Below, in pieces: positions 6,976 through 12,706 of a stretch of DNA of 20,600 nucleotides. Position 1 is the stretch's first letter. Each line of letters opens with the position of its first letter. A program made the position numbers and the translations under genes. The notes beneath the pieces were generated by a model. It worked only from the letters and a program-made list of their open reading frames with translations, ran no database searches and was not told the DNA's origin. Source of the stretch: a virus. The DNA lies in the IMG/VR virus record IMGVR_UViG_3300037502_000290, positions 1 through 20,600 of that record; one strand, 5' to 3'.

Positions 6976-7181
6976 TACTTCCAGCGATAAAGTGAATCTA
7001 CGTTTGACTGGTCATCAAATCTAGCGCGAAAGCGGGACTTGATTGAACTAACCATTGACGCAGTTGGACCTGCAGGAGTGACTGTATTTCTAGGTTTTGG
7101 AGTTGTGCTTGCTGAACCAGAGATTTTCTTTTCTCCAGACTTGGTGTAAGCAACTCCTGGTTGTACTTTTTTCTGTGGCAT
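6975..7181 (-). CDS. Small basic, disordered hypothetical protein
   Basis: A 68-residue protein starting MPQKKVQPGVAYTKSGEKK. The first ~45 residues are Ser/Thr/Pro/Lys-rich and probably disordered; the end (MVSSIKSRFRARFDDQSNVDSLYRWK) is likely a basic amphipathic helix with aromatic residues. Its ATG follows directly after the upstream TAA with no gap, and its TAA overlaps the next ATG. No catalytic motif. It belongs to the run of seven small genes between capsid and connector genes. It could be a minor head component, or a packaging or DNA-binding peptide; this is inference. Confidence 0.7.
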   Translation of the reverse strand: MPQKKVQPGVAYTKSGEKKISGSASTTPKPRNTVTPAGPTASMVSSIKSRFRARFDDQSNVDSLYRWK

Positions 7182-7364
7182 TTACTTACCTTTCTTTTTA
7201 CGAGCCATACCTGCTGAAGATAGGGCGATAGCGATTGCTTGTTTGCGAGACTTGACTACCTTAGCCTTCTTTGGACCCTTTGGGTCTTTGCCTGAGTGCA
7301 ATGTGCCAGCCTTAAACTCGCGCATTACCTTGGCTACTTTTTTCTTTGCTGCAGCCTTTTTCAT
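7182..7364 (-). CDS. DUF6496-like small Lys-rich protein
   Basis: A 60-residue protein with Lys-rich N-terminus (MKKAAAKKKVAKVMREFKAG), then TLHSGKDPKGPKKAKVVKSR and KQAIAIALSSAGMARKKKGK. The combination 'KVM.EFK.GTLHSG' plus 'V.SRKQAIAIALS.A' matches my memory of DUF6496 proteins, which occur in bacteria and phages and have no established function that I know of. About 21 of 60 residues are Lys or Arg. The ATG overlaps the upstream TGA as ATGA. I infer an internal DNA-associated or assembly-related role because it lies amid head genes and is strongly basic; an early regulatory role seems unlikely from its place in the late cluster. Confidence 0.75.
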   Translation of the reverse strand: MKKAAAKKKVAKVMREFKAGTLHSGKDPKGPKKAKVVKSRKQAIAIALSSAGMARKKKGK

Positions 7365-7519
7365 TTATCCAAGTATCTTTCAGGATTCTTGTTCTTGGAC
7401 TTAAGTGGCTTGCCTTCCATAATGGCTTTATCCAAAGCACTGATTCTTTTCTTGGACTCACCAAATGCAATCTTGGCTAGTCCTGAGGACAAAGGTCCTA
7501 CTCGTGTTTTGCCTGCCAT
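7361..7519 (-). CDS. Very small Lys-rich hypothetical protein
   Basis: Found by hand translation: 52 residues from ATG at 7519, starting MAGKTRVGPLSSGLAKIAFG, then ESKKRISALDKAIMEGKPLK and ending NPERYLDK. Its TGA overlaps the DUF6496-like ATG by four bases, and it starts one base after the previous TAA. The central part is a likely helix with Lys/Ala/Ile; the tail 'KPLKSKNKNPERYL' is basic. Its spacing and unbroken frame between two other coupled genes argue that it is real. Function unknown. Confidence 0.65.
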   Translation of the reverse strand: MAGKTRVGPLSSGLAKIAFGESKKRISALDKAIMEGKPLKSKNKNPERYLDK

Positions 7520-7520
7520 A

Positions 7521-7652
7521 TTACTTCTTCTTGCCCATTTTCTTCATTGACTTCTTGACGGCTGCTTTCTTTGCCATTTTCTTTTCTGCCATCTTAGCCA
7601 TCTTCTTACCCTTGGCTGTGTATGGGAACTTCTTATCGCCTACCATTGGCAT
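7521..7652 (-). CDS. Very small Lys/Met-rich protein
   Basis: Found by hand translation: 43 residues from ATG at 7652, starting MPMVGDKKFPYTAKGKKMAK and ending KKSMKKMGKKK. Seventeen residues are Lys and several are Met; there is no Arg. An AGGAG Shine-Dalgarno lies seven bases before the ATG, and the start is two bases after the upstream TAG. The 'VG.KKFPYT.KGKK.AK' opening is one I associate with short phage proteins. Likely a single basic amphipathic helix. Protamine-like DNA neutralisation inside the capsid is one possible role, unproven. Confidence 0.68.
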   Translation of the reverse strand: MPMVGDKKFPYTAKGKKMAKMAEKKMAKKAAVKKSMKKMGKKK

Positions 7653-7654
7653 AT

Positions 7655-7966
7655 CTATGCTCCTAGTTCTTTCATTACCGCTGCTGTTTTTTTGTTTATG
7701 TGTTTTGCTGGAGGCATTTTCTCAGCGTTGTATGGCTTACCTAGTACCTCACTTGCATTAACCGCTGCTTGGATTTTGTCCATAGTGGTTCCTGCTGGTT
7801 GAATGCCTTGTCGTACTGCTTCTTTGTAGGCATTCAATTCTGTGTTGTGACGCTTGTTAGTCATAAACTTACGACTGTCAGCATCACCTGCATTCATCTG
7901 GATTGATAGTCCCTTACATCCAAAACAACCTTCTACAGGTTCTGGATGGTATTCCCAGTGCTTCAT
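7655..7966 (-). CDS. Small conserved phage protein with CxxC and WEYHPEP motif
   Basis: A 103-residue protein starting MKHWEYHPEPVEGCFGCKGL. The N-terminal His residues (H3, H7) and C14-x-x-C17 could bind a metal, but only two Cys are present, so this needs caution. It continues with NAGDADSRKFMTNKRHNTEL, then AYKEAVRQGIQPAGTTMDKI, a motif I recognise from phages of actinobacteria and environmental phages, and ends KKTAAVMKELGA. The ATG overlaps the upstream stop as ATGA. No function is known to me. Its place after the capsid-following gene suggests a minor structural or head-completion role. Confidence 0.75.
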   Translation of the reverse strand: MKHWEYHPEPVEGCFGCKGLSIQMNAGDADSRKFMTNKRHNTELNAYKEAVRQGIQPAGTTMDKIQAAVNASEVLGKPYNAEKMPPAKHINKKTAAVMKELGA

Positions 7967-8238
7967 AGTTGCGTAAAGTTACTTTCTGTTACACCTACAT
8001 TCGCAGCAATGAGTGCTGCCTTTGTAGCGTCGTCCACCGTATACTCGTATCCGCCTCGATATAACTGAGGATAATCAGGTAATGTTGAATCAAGTGGATA
8101 ACGAATCTGTTGATATGTTCCTGTTGAGGGATTGAGGACAATGCTTATGCCTCTAGTCAGTTTGTAGAACTGGAATAGACGCTGAACGCCTTGCAATCCT
8201 TCATCCACCGTTGGTGGTAAAAATTTCCATTCAGCCAT
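7963..8238 (-). CDS. Small capsid-downstream phage protein (WKFLPPT type)
   Basis: A 91-residue protein starting MAEWKFLPPTVDEGLQGVQR. I chose ATG at 8238 because AGGAGG lies four bases ahead; the longer frame from 8292 would begin inside a strong hairpin and has no comparable ribosome site. Blocks 'RLFQFYKLTRGISIV', 'GTYQQIRYPLDS' and 'YRGGYEYTVDDATKAALIAA' match a small phage protein type usually found near the capsid gene, with predominantly beta structure and a C-terminal helix. It lacks signal and membrane segments. I infer a head-completion or tail-terminator-like structural role from position; identity is not certain. Confidence 0.75.
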   Translation of the reverse strand: MAEWKFLPPTVDEGLQGVQRLFQFYKLTRGISIVLNPSTGTYQQIRYPLDSTLPDYPQLYRGGYEYTVDDATKAALIAANVGVTESNFTQL

Positions 8239-8242
8239 AAGT

Positions 8243-8248
8243 CCTCCT
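8243..8248 (-). promoter_or_regulatory. Strong ribosome binding site fixing start at 8238
   Basis: AGGAGG on the minus strand with four bases to ATG. It selects the 91-residue start over the upstream in-frame start at 8292. Confidence 0.75.
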
Positions 8249-8261
8249 AATGAACTCACCA

Positions 8262-8285
8262 TCAGGCTAGGTTGCCCTAGCCCGA
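8262..8285 (-). terminator. Post-capsid hairpin with GCAA loop
   Basis: On the minus strand TCGGGCTAGG pairs with CCTAGCCTGA across a GCAA loop: seven perfect pairs (GGCTAGG/CCTAGCC), extended by G-U, C-G and U-A. It begins 12 bases after the capsid stop codon. No U-run follows, so it is not a classical intrinsic terminator. It may cause partial termination, act as an RNA-stability or processing element, or separate the highly expressed capsid message from downstream genes. The stem is read directly; the role is inferred. Confidence 0.55.
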
Positions 8286-8296
8286 CAGTCAATCAA

Positions 8297-9499
8297 CTAG
8301 AGAGCAGCGATTGAGGAACCAGATGTAATGCGATACAACGCTTCGTCACGGTAGACTGCGAAGCCGAGTACGCCGTACCAGCCCATTGGGCGGAAGCGCA
8401 TCAACTTGTCAGTTACGTTACCGATAACTACGTGTGGCTCTTCGGCTACGGCTTCTGCCATTGCTTGAGCACCACAAACGATTGTATTGAATACACGTGT
8501 TACTGGAGTTACAGTTACAACAGTTGTTGCAGTAACAGCAGCGGTGAACGCTGTGTCTACAGTAATTGTGGTTGTTGAACCAGAGGTTGCAATGTTTGTA
8601 ATCTTGGAACCTGATGCGATGCCTGTTCCAGCAATCTTGTCGCCAGCCTCTGCACGAGAAGCAATAACGGAAGAAGAAGCGACACCGAAGGTGAAGCCTG
8701 CTGAAGTACCTGCAACAGTTACAGCGGTTGTTGTCAATGCAGACTGGTCTGCACCAACTTTAGCGTTGTAAAGACGTGGGGATTCTACGAAGAATGCGCC
8801 TTCGTAATCTCCGATTTCTCCAGCCCAGATGTTATCTACTGCTGGATTTGAGTTGGCGTGAACGAAGTTCCAGCCCATATTTCCTGTTTCTGCACGAAGG
8901 TCGTGTGAAACAGATGGGTGAATACCTGTCCAGTATAGGGAGCCACGACGAGCCTTTGCCTTGTTGCCGCGCAACTTAGCAACTGACTTGCGGATATCTG
9001 CAGAGTCGATTGTGTCAGCAGCGTCAACAGTAGCAACTGATGTTGCGTCTCCTGCGAAGATGTTGTTTGTACCAGAGCGTAGAGTTGTCATCGCAACGGT
9101 GTCGATTGAGTCAGCGAGGTTGTATGCAATGATGTTTGCAATCGCTGGGTCGACATCTGCGAGTGAGAACAACTCGAGAGCGCGGGTGACCAATACTGAG
9201 TTACCGTACTCGTTAAGAGTAATGGTTACTGAGGTTGGTGTTGATAGAGCAACTGCATCTGGGTCTACTGTTTCAGTAAGAGCAGTGGTTGCTTGGTTTA
9301 GGTCAACGTACTTCTGTAGAACTACTGTTTGACCTGGGAATGCTTGACGGGCTGGGCGCTTATCTGCGACTGAACGAATTAGTGGTTCAGAACGGAGAGC
9401 GAACTCGAGAAGACGGTCATACGCCTTCTGTACGAGACCAGCACCACCAACGGAACCTCCGAGAGAGGAAGCACCTGTATCTGTGTATGCGTTGGACAT
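8297..9499 (-). CDS. Major capsid protein, N4-gp56 family
   Basis: A 400-residue protein and the main shell subunit of the head. Diagnostic blocks: LTETVDPDAVALSTPTSVTI (about 74-93), LNEYGNSVLVTRALELFSLADV (95-116), ADSIDTVAMTTL (129-140), YWTGIHPSVSHDLRAETG (189-206), WAGEIGDYEGAFFVESPR (225-242) and FNTIVCGAQAMAEAV (337-351). This order is the N4-gp56-type coat protein pattern, built on the HK97 fold. Residues ~249-333 are extra: a Thr/Val/Gly-rich beta segment with 'AGDKIAGTGIASGSKITNI', interrupting the family sequence between the 'VESPR' and 'FNTIVCGAQA' blocks. A GGAGGTG Shine-Dalgarno lies eight bases before ATG, fitting high expression. The scaffold-like gene is directly upstream and the hairpin directly downstream. 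The N-terminus begins MSNAYTDTGASS with a Gly/Ser-rich arm and no obvious large propeptide. Confidence 0.92.
   Translation of the reverse strand: MSNAYTDTGASSLGGSVGGAGLVQKAYDRLLEFALRSEPLIRSVADKRPARQAFPGQTVVLQKYVDLNQATTALTETVDPDAVALSTPTSVTITLNEYGNSVLVTRALELFSLADVDPAIANIIAYNLADSIDTVAMTTLRSGTNNIFAGDATSVATVDAADTIDSADIRKSVAKLRGNKAKARRGSLYWTGIHPSVSHDLRAETGNMGWNFVHANSNPAVDNIWAGEIGDYEGAFFVESPRLYNAKVGADQSALTTTAVTVAGTSAGFTFGVASSSVIASRAEAGDKIAGTGIASGSKITNIATSGSTTTITVDTAFTAAVTATTVVTVTPVTRVFNTIVCGAQAMAEAVAEEPHVVIGNVTDKLMRFRPMGWYGVLGFAVYRDEALYRITSGSSIAAL
8501..8755 (-). other. Inserted beta domain within capsid gene
   Basis: Codons ~249-333 encode a Thr/Ser/Val/Gly-rich stretch with 'GDKIAGTGIASGSKIT' and 'TTTITVDTAFTAAVT'. 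The 'G..I.GTGI..G..IT' pattern is widespread in phage structural proteins as a small beta domain. In the capsid it would form a surface protrusion. Borders are estimated from where the family-like blocks stop and resume. Confidence 0.6.
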
Positions 9500-9507
9500 T
9501 GAGTTGT

Positions 9508-9514
9508 CACCTCC
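9508..9514 (-). promoter_or_regulatory. Capsid gene ribosome binding site
   Basis: GGAGGTG on the minus strand, eight bases before the capsid ATG; a near-ideal Shine-Dalgarno in a 35-base gap after the scaffold gene. Confidence 0.7.
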
Positions 9515-9534
9515 AAGTGACTATGAACGGTTGA

Positions 9535-10005
9535 TTATTCTTGTGAGCGCAAGAGACTTAGAATCTCTTCTGCTGAGCCTGCGTTGTTTAGACGCTGCTC
9601 AAAGTCTTGCGCCTTGTCGGGAGTAACCGCTCCCTGAGTAAGTGCATCTTGATTGCGTAGTGCAGCAAGATTGCTCTTGTCTACTTCGGGGGCATCTGCA
9701 ACTTTGATTCCGAATAGGTCAGCGTTTTCATCGAGCCAGCCATTGACTGTCTCTTCGTTAACATCTTCCAGGTCTTTCATAATCAATCGTGCAGCCTTAG
9801 CGTTTACGCCCTTCTTTTCTAGGACTTGACGTACAGTCGATTCTTTCTTCTCTTTGAGGAATCCCTCAAGTTGTTCAGAAAGTTCCTTGATACGCTTTTC
9901 GTCTGACCTTTTGGCTTTACGTAGTTTCTTAACTAGGTCATTGCCATCCAGACCATCATTGGTATCTAGGTCGTCTTCTTCGTCTTCCCAGTAGTTGTTG
10001 CTCAT
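9535..10005 (-). CDS. Probable capsid scaffolding protein
   Basis: A 156-residue acidic and helical protein placed immediately before the capsid gene. The N-terminus is highly acidic (YWEDEEDDLDTNDGLDGND). Residues ~24-65 are a charged coiled-coil-like helix (LVKKLRKAKRSDEKRIKELS...FLKEKKES). Then follow 'VLEKKGVNAKAARLIMKDL' and 'VNEETVNGWLDENADLFGI', and a C-terminal helix NNAGSAEEILSLLRSQE that could bind the capsid subunit. This composition, length and position are typical of phage scaffolds that fill the prohead and leave or are degraded before DNA packaging. The ATG has a modest GGTGGA site eight bases ahead. The putative Ntn-hydrolase upstream could be the enzyme that removes it. Inference rests on composition and position; no strict motif exists for this class. 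Confidence 0.82.
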   Translation of the reverse strand: MSNNYWEDEEDDLDTNDGLDGNDLVKKLRKAKRSDEKRIKELSEQLEGFLKEKKESTVRQVLEKKGVNAKAARLIMKDLEDVNEETVNGWLDENADLFGIKVADAPEVDKSNLAALRNQDALTQGAVTPDKAQDFEQRLNNAGSAEEILSLLRSQE

Positions 10006-10132
10006 AGCAACGTTCCACCCTTCTATTCGTTGTTAGTCGCAAGCCTCAATGACCACGCGGGGACTGTGGGTTGGCTCTTGCTACCAGTCTTATACGCTGG
10101 CGGGGCTGGTCGGTCCGCTCAGGATTCTCTAT
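10006..10132 (-). promoter_or_regulatory. GC-rich intergenic leader before scaffold and capsid genes
   Basis: The largest gap in the window, 127 bases. It is visibly more GC-rich than the flanking genes and on the minus strand contains several short complementary arms (GACTG/CAGTC, GCAAG/CTTGC, CCAC/GTGG), suggesting a folded 5' leader. A TATAAG hexamer could be a -10 box, but no good -35 is visible at normal spacing. A separate promoter or leader for the two abundant head proteins would make sense. No open frame of note lies within it. Confidence 0.35.
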
Positions 10133-11584
10133 TTAGAAAGCGCGATTTGCTCTGCGCTGTGATGCAAGTCCGAGTTCTGCTCGACCTGCCTTGCCCATAA
10201 AGCGGGCTTCTTCTTGTGAAGTCAACTCTTCAAGTTTCTGTAGGTCTTTAGCAGACTGAGTAATAAGTGCTCGCTCTAGTCCTACTTGACCAATATCTTC
10301 TGTTCTTGAAATACCAGCAAGTTTAGATGTTGTAGGCAATGCTCTAGCAATCTTACTAAACTGAGGTGTGAGTGAACTAAATGTTTCACCCATACGGGCA
10401 TATTCTTGTGCTCGCCCTAGGTCAACTCCACCGATTCGGTTGATTGAACCTAAACCTTGCTGCTCTGCAGCGGCTAGTACTTCATACTGAGAAAGTTCGT
10501 CAACGAGTGCGTCAACACCTTTCTGACCAGTAAGTAGAGTTTTGGCAAGAGTTGTTCTGTCAACTGTTGGAAAGTAACGACTCAAAGTATCCTTGATAGC
10601 CTTGGGAGCCATATCAATACGCTGGAATGCTTTAGAAATCTTGTCCGCTACTGTGGTAACGGAGTTGCCCTTACCGATTAAGTCTCCAGTAAATTGCTCT
10701 GTAGCAAGGTCAGTTAAACCAACTTCGCTAAAGATGTCAGCCATACCCTTTTGGGCAGCGACATATTCTGCAATGGTTGGAACGCTGACTGGCTTGCCAG
10801 CCTGTCTTAAGTCTTGAAGAGCGTAGATGCCCTTGAAGCGGTCAGTAAATGCTTTGAGGTTTGGATTGTTACGGGAGTCAAGCAACGCCATATTAAATGA
10901 TGTTGCGACATCTTGACCGTTGAGATAGAACTTTGATACTGCATTGTAGAGTTCATCCATCCAGCCTTTAGCAAGTTCAGCCTCACCAAAGTAAAGAGCC
11001 AATGTTGCTTTGAATACATCTTTGGCTAGCGTTGGACCAGTAGGTCCAGTTGTACCTGTACCAGTAGTTCCCGTTCCAGCACCAGTTCCTCCACCTGTTG
11101 TACCACCACCAGTGGTTCCACCTCCAGTAGTGCCACCCCCCGTAGTTCCTCCACCAGTCGTGCCGCCTCCAGTAGTACCTCCACCTGTAACTCCGCCACC
11201 TGTGCCAGGTTTAGGAACTGTGTTAGCGCCTGCAGAACTACCAAATTGGGCTAGCGTTGCACCGCCAGTTGAACGTGCTTCAGCAGATGCTGCAGTTGGC
11301 GAATCAATCGGAGTCTTATATAGTCTCCATTGACCAGTAGTTCCTCCACCAATCCAACTGTAATAGTAAACATTCTTATCGTCAGAAGGTGGGGCTTCAG
11401 GACGATTGGTTGGGTCAAATAATGGATTAGATGCAGCACGAGCCTTAGCATCTGCTGCAGCCTTTGCTTCACGCTCAGCCTTAAGTTCGTCCATACGTGC
11501 TTGACGTGCAGCCGCTGCTGCGTCCGCCTTTGCCTTGGCATCTGCTTCGCGTTGGGCTCTGATTCTATCTCGTTCGTCAGCCAT
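10133..11584 (-). CDS. Helical virion protein with Gly/Thr linker, internal-protein candidate
   Basis: A 483-residue protein. Residues 1-60 are a highly charged Ala/Lys/Arg/Glu helix (MADERDRIRAQREADAKAKA onward). A compact part follows with 'VYYYSWIGGGTTGQWRLYKT'. Residues ~125-185 are a Gly/Thr linker of 5-residue units (GGGTT). The rest is alpha-helical: 'ALYFGEAELAKGWMDELYNA', 'NPNLKAFTDRFKGIYALQDL', 'VSVPTIAEYVAAQKGMADIF', then 'LTGQKGVDALVDELSQYEVL' and a basic end ASQRRANRAF. The pattern 'F..RF.gi..l...g.p.s..eY...q' recurs, in my memory, in long structural proteins of environmental and actinobacterial phages. The ATG directly abuts the preceding TAA, with GGAG five bases ahead. I infer a partner of the giant protein inside the head or tail. 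No enzymatic motif is seen. Confidence 0.65.
   Translation of the reverse strand: MADERDRIRAQREADAKAKADAAAAARQARMDELKAEREAKAAADAKARAASNPLFDPTNRPEAPPSDDKNVYYYSWIGGGTTGQWRLYKTPIDSPTAASAEARSTGGATLAQFGSSAGANTVPKPGTGGGVTGGGTTGGGTTGGGTTGGGTTGGGTTGGGTTGGGTGAGTGTTGTGTTGPTGPTLAKDVFKATLALYFGEAELAKGWMDELYNAVSKFYLNGQDVATSFNMALLDSRNNPNLKAFTDRFKGIYALQDLRQAGKPVSVPTIAEYVAAQKGMADIFSEVGLTDLATEQFTGDLIGKGNSVTTVADKISKAFQRIDMAPKAIKDTLSRYFPTVDRTTLAKTLLTGQKGVDALVDELSQYEVLAAAEQQGLGSINRIGGVDLGRAQEYARMGETFSSLTPQFSKIARALPTTSKLAGISRTEDIGQVGLERALITQSAKDLQKLEELTSQEEARFMGKAGRAELGLASQRRANRAF
11088..11207 (-). repeat. 15-base tandem repeat encoding GGGTT linker
   Basis: Eight contiguous 15-base units (plus strand consensus about CCNCCNCCNGTNGTN) starting at 11088, 11103, 11118, 11133, 11148, 11163, 11178 and 11193. 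The first six are closest; the last two differ in the final codons. Third-codon positions vary between units, so the repeat is not freshly expanded. It encodes the flexible Gly/Thr linker of the 483-residue protein. Confidence 0.85.
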
Positions 11585-12706
11585 TTATACTCCAAATCCC
11601 ATAGCGCTTGCCAAGCCAGTAGCAAGGTCTCGTGAACCTTGAATCTTCCATTGTGCTTTTTCTGAATTAGGATGAAACTTAAGATATGTCTCAAAGTCAG
11701 CAAGGCTGCCCATTGGAACTTTTCCTGCTGTTCCGTCTGGACGCAAGAACTTATCGAGGTCAGGATTATCTAGGTCGATTGTGCTTGGGTCTATTTCCCA
11801 ATACTTAGCCATACGACCAATGTAAGGTTGCGCTAAATCCATAACTGTAAGAGATGGATTAGCCTTAAGTCTGTCAGCAAAGAGTGGATAAATTTCAGCA
11901 GCCTTAGCATTGAATTCTGCTTGCAACTTATCTAGGCTCATCTCGCCCTTTGTTAACTGCAGGGCGTAGTTAGCAATTTCTTTGTCACCAAAATATCCAA
12001 GACCATTAGCCTTAAGTAATGTCTTAAGTGTACCAATCTTGTCAATGACGCTAGTTGGAAGAGTCTTGGCATCGCCAACATTTACCTTAGTCCAAAGGTA
12101 GTTCTGAGCAAAAGTCTTAGCATCAAATAGTCCTGGAGTTGTTACAGTCTCTTGAGTTCCATCTGGCTTAGTAATAACTTGAGTAGTTTTGCCACCAGCC
12201 TTAGCGGCTGCTGATAACTTCTCATAGAAGTCAGCAAGGTCTTGCTCGCCAAACTGTGCAAATGAACCTTCGGTAAAACCTAGTTCTCTAGCAGCATTCT
12301 GCAGGATTGCATCAGAGGTAATCTTGTCATAATTGGTATATGAATAAGTCGCGTTGGTTTGACGTGGCGCATTATCCAACTGAATCTGTAAGACATCCCA
12401 AGGGGTCTGCTTCTTGCCTTCTTTGTAGGAGGCTACAGCAGCATCAATGATGTTATTGAATACAGTCTTGCGGGCTGCATCGGTGGGCTGACGATTCTGA
12501 ACTGTGATGATGTACTGGGCTAGAGCAGTCTGTGCTTTCTCAGATAGTTTCGAGAAAGTCTTCTTGACTATAGCAGCATCTTTCTTGACCAAGTTGCCGT
12601 TGGCATCTGGCATCCAGATGTAGTTGATAGTTTTCTTTGAACCCTTGGCAGAAAAATTAATAGTGGTCGGCGGCGGTGGCAATACCGATTTTCTATACCT
12701 AGTCAA
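11585..12706 (-). CDS. Helical virion protein, TTG start, internal-protein candidate
   Basis: A 373-residue protein. The start is TTG at 12706, chosen because GGAGG lies six bases ahead; it overlaps the giant gene's end by eight bases. After a Pro-rich N-terminus (VLPPPPTTIN) come helical segments: 'KLSEKAQTALAQYIITVQNR', 'DNAPRQTNATYSYTNYDKIT', 'TPGLFDAKTFAQNYLWTKVN', 'LGYFGDKEIANYALQLTKGE', 'AAEIYPLFADRLKANPSLTV', 'DLAQPYIGRMAKYWEIDPST' and an end with 'SLADFETYLKFHPN'. The last blocks ('a.pYi..ma..le.dp.tidl..p' then 'l.dFe..lr..p') match a recurrent but uncharacterised phage structural protein type, by memory. No membrane segment or catalytic motif is seen. With the 483-residue protein and the giant protein it forms a three-gene set between portal and scaffold, so ejection or internal core function is a reasonable inference. 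Confidence 0.68.
   Translation of the reverse strand: MTRYRKSVLPPPPTTINFSAKGSKKTINYIWMPDANGNLVKKDAAIVKKTFSKLSEKAQTALAQYIITVQNRQPTDAARKTVFNNIIDAAVASYKEGKKQTPWDVLQIQLDNAPRQTNATYSYTNYDKITSDAILQNAARELGFTEGSFAQFGEQDLADFYEKLSAAAKAGGKTTQVITKPDGTQETVTTPGLFDAKTFAQNYLWTKVNVGDAKTLPTSVIDKIGTLKTLLKANGLGYFGDKEIANYALQLTKGEMSLDKLQAEFNAKAAEIYPLFADRLKANPSLTVMDLAQPYIGRMAKYWEIDPSTIDLDNPDLDKFLRPDGTAGKVPMGSLADFETYLKFHPNSEKAQWKIQGSRDLATGLASAMGFGV

Noticed and set aside
7655-7966. Zinc-finger call for the WEYHPEP protein
   Set aside because: Only one CxxC and two nearby His are present; geometry and conservation cannot be judged, so only the residues are reported.
8239-8292. N-terminal extension of the post-capsid gene from 8292
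   Set aside because: Its codons come from the hairpin and the ribosome site; ATG at 8238 has AGGAGG at four bases.
11010-11333. Pro/Val-rich plus-strand frame
   Set aside because: Antisense reading of the Gly/Thr repeat (PPVVP units mirror GGGTT codons).
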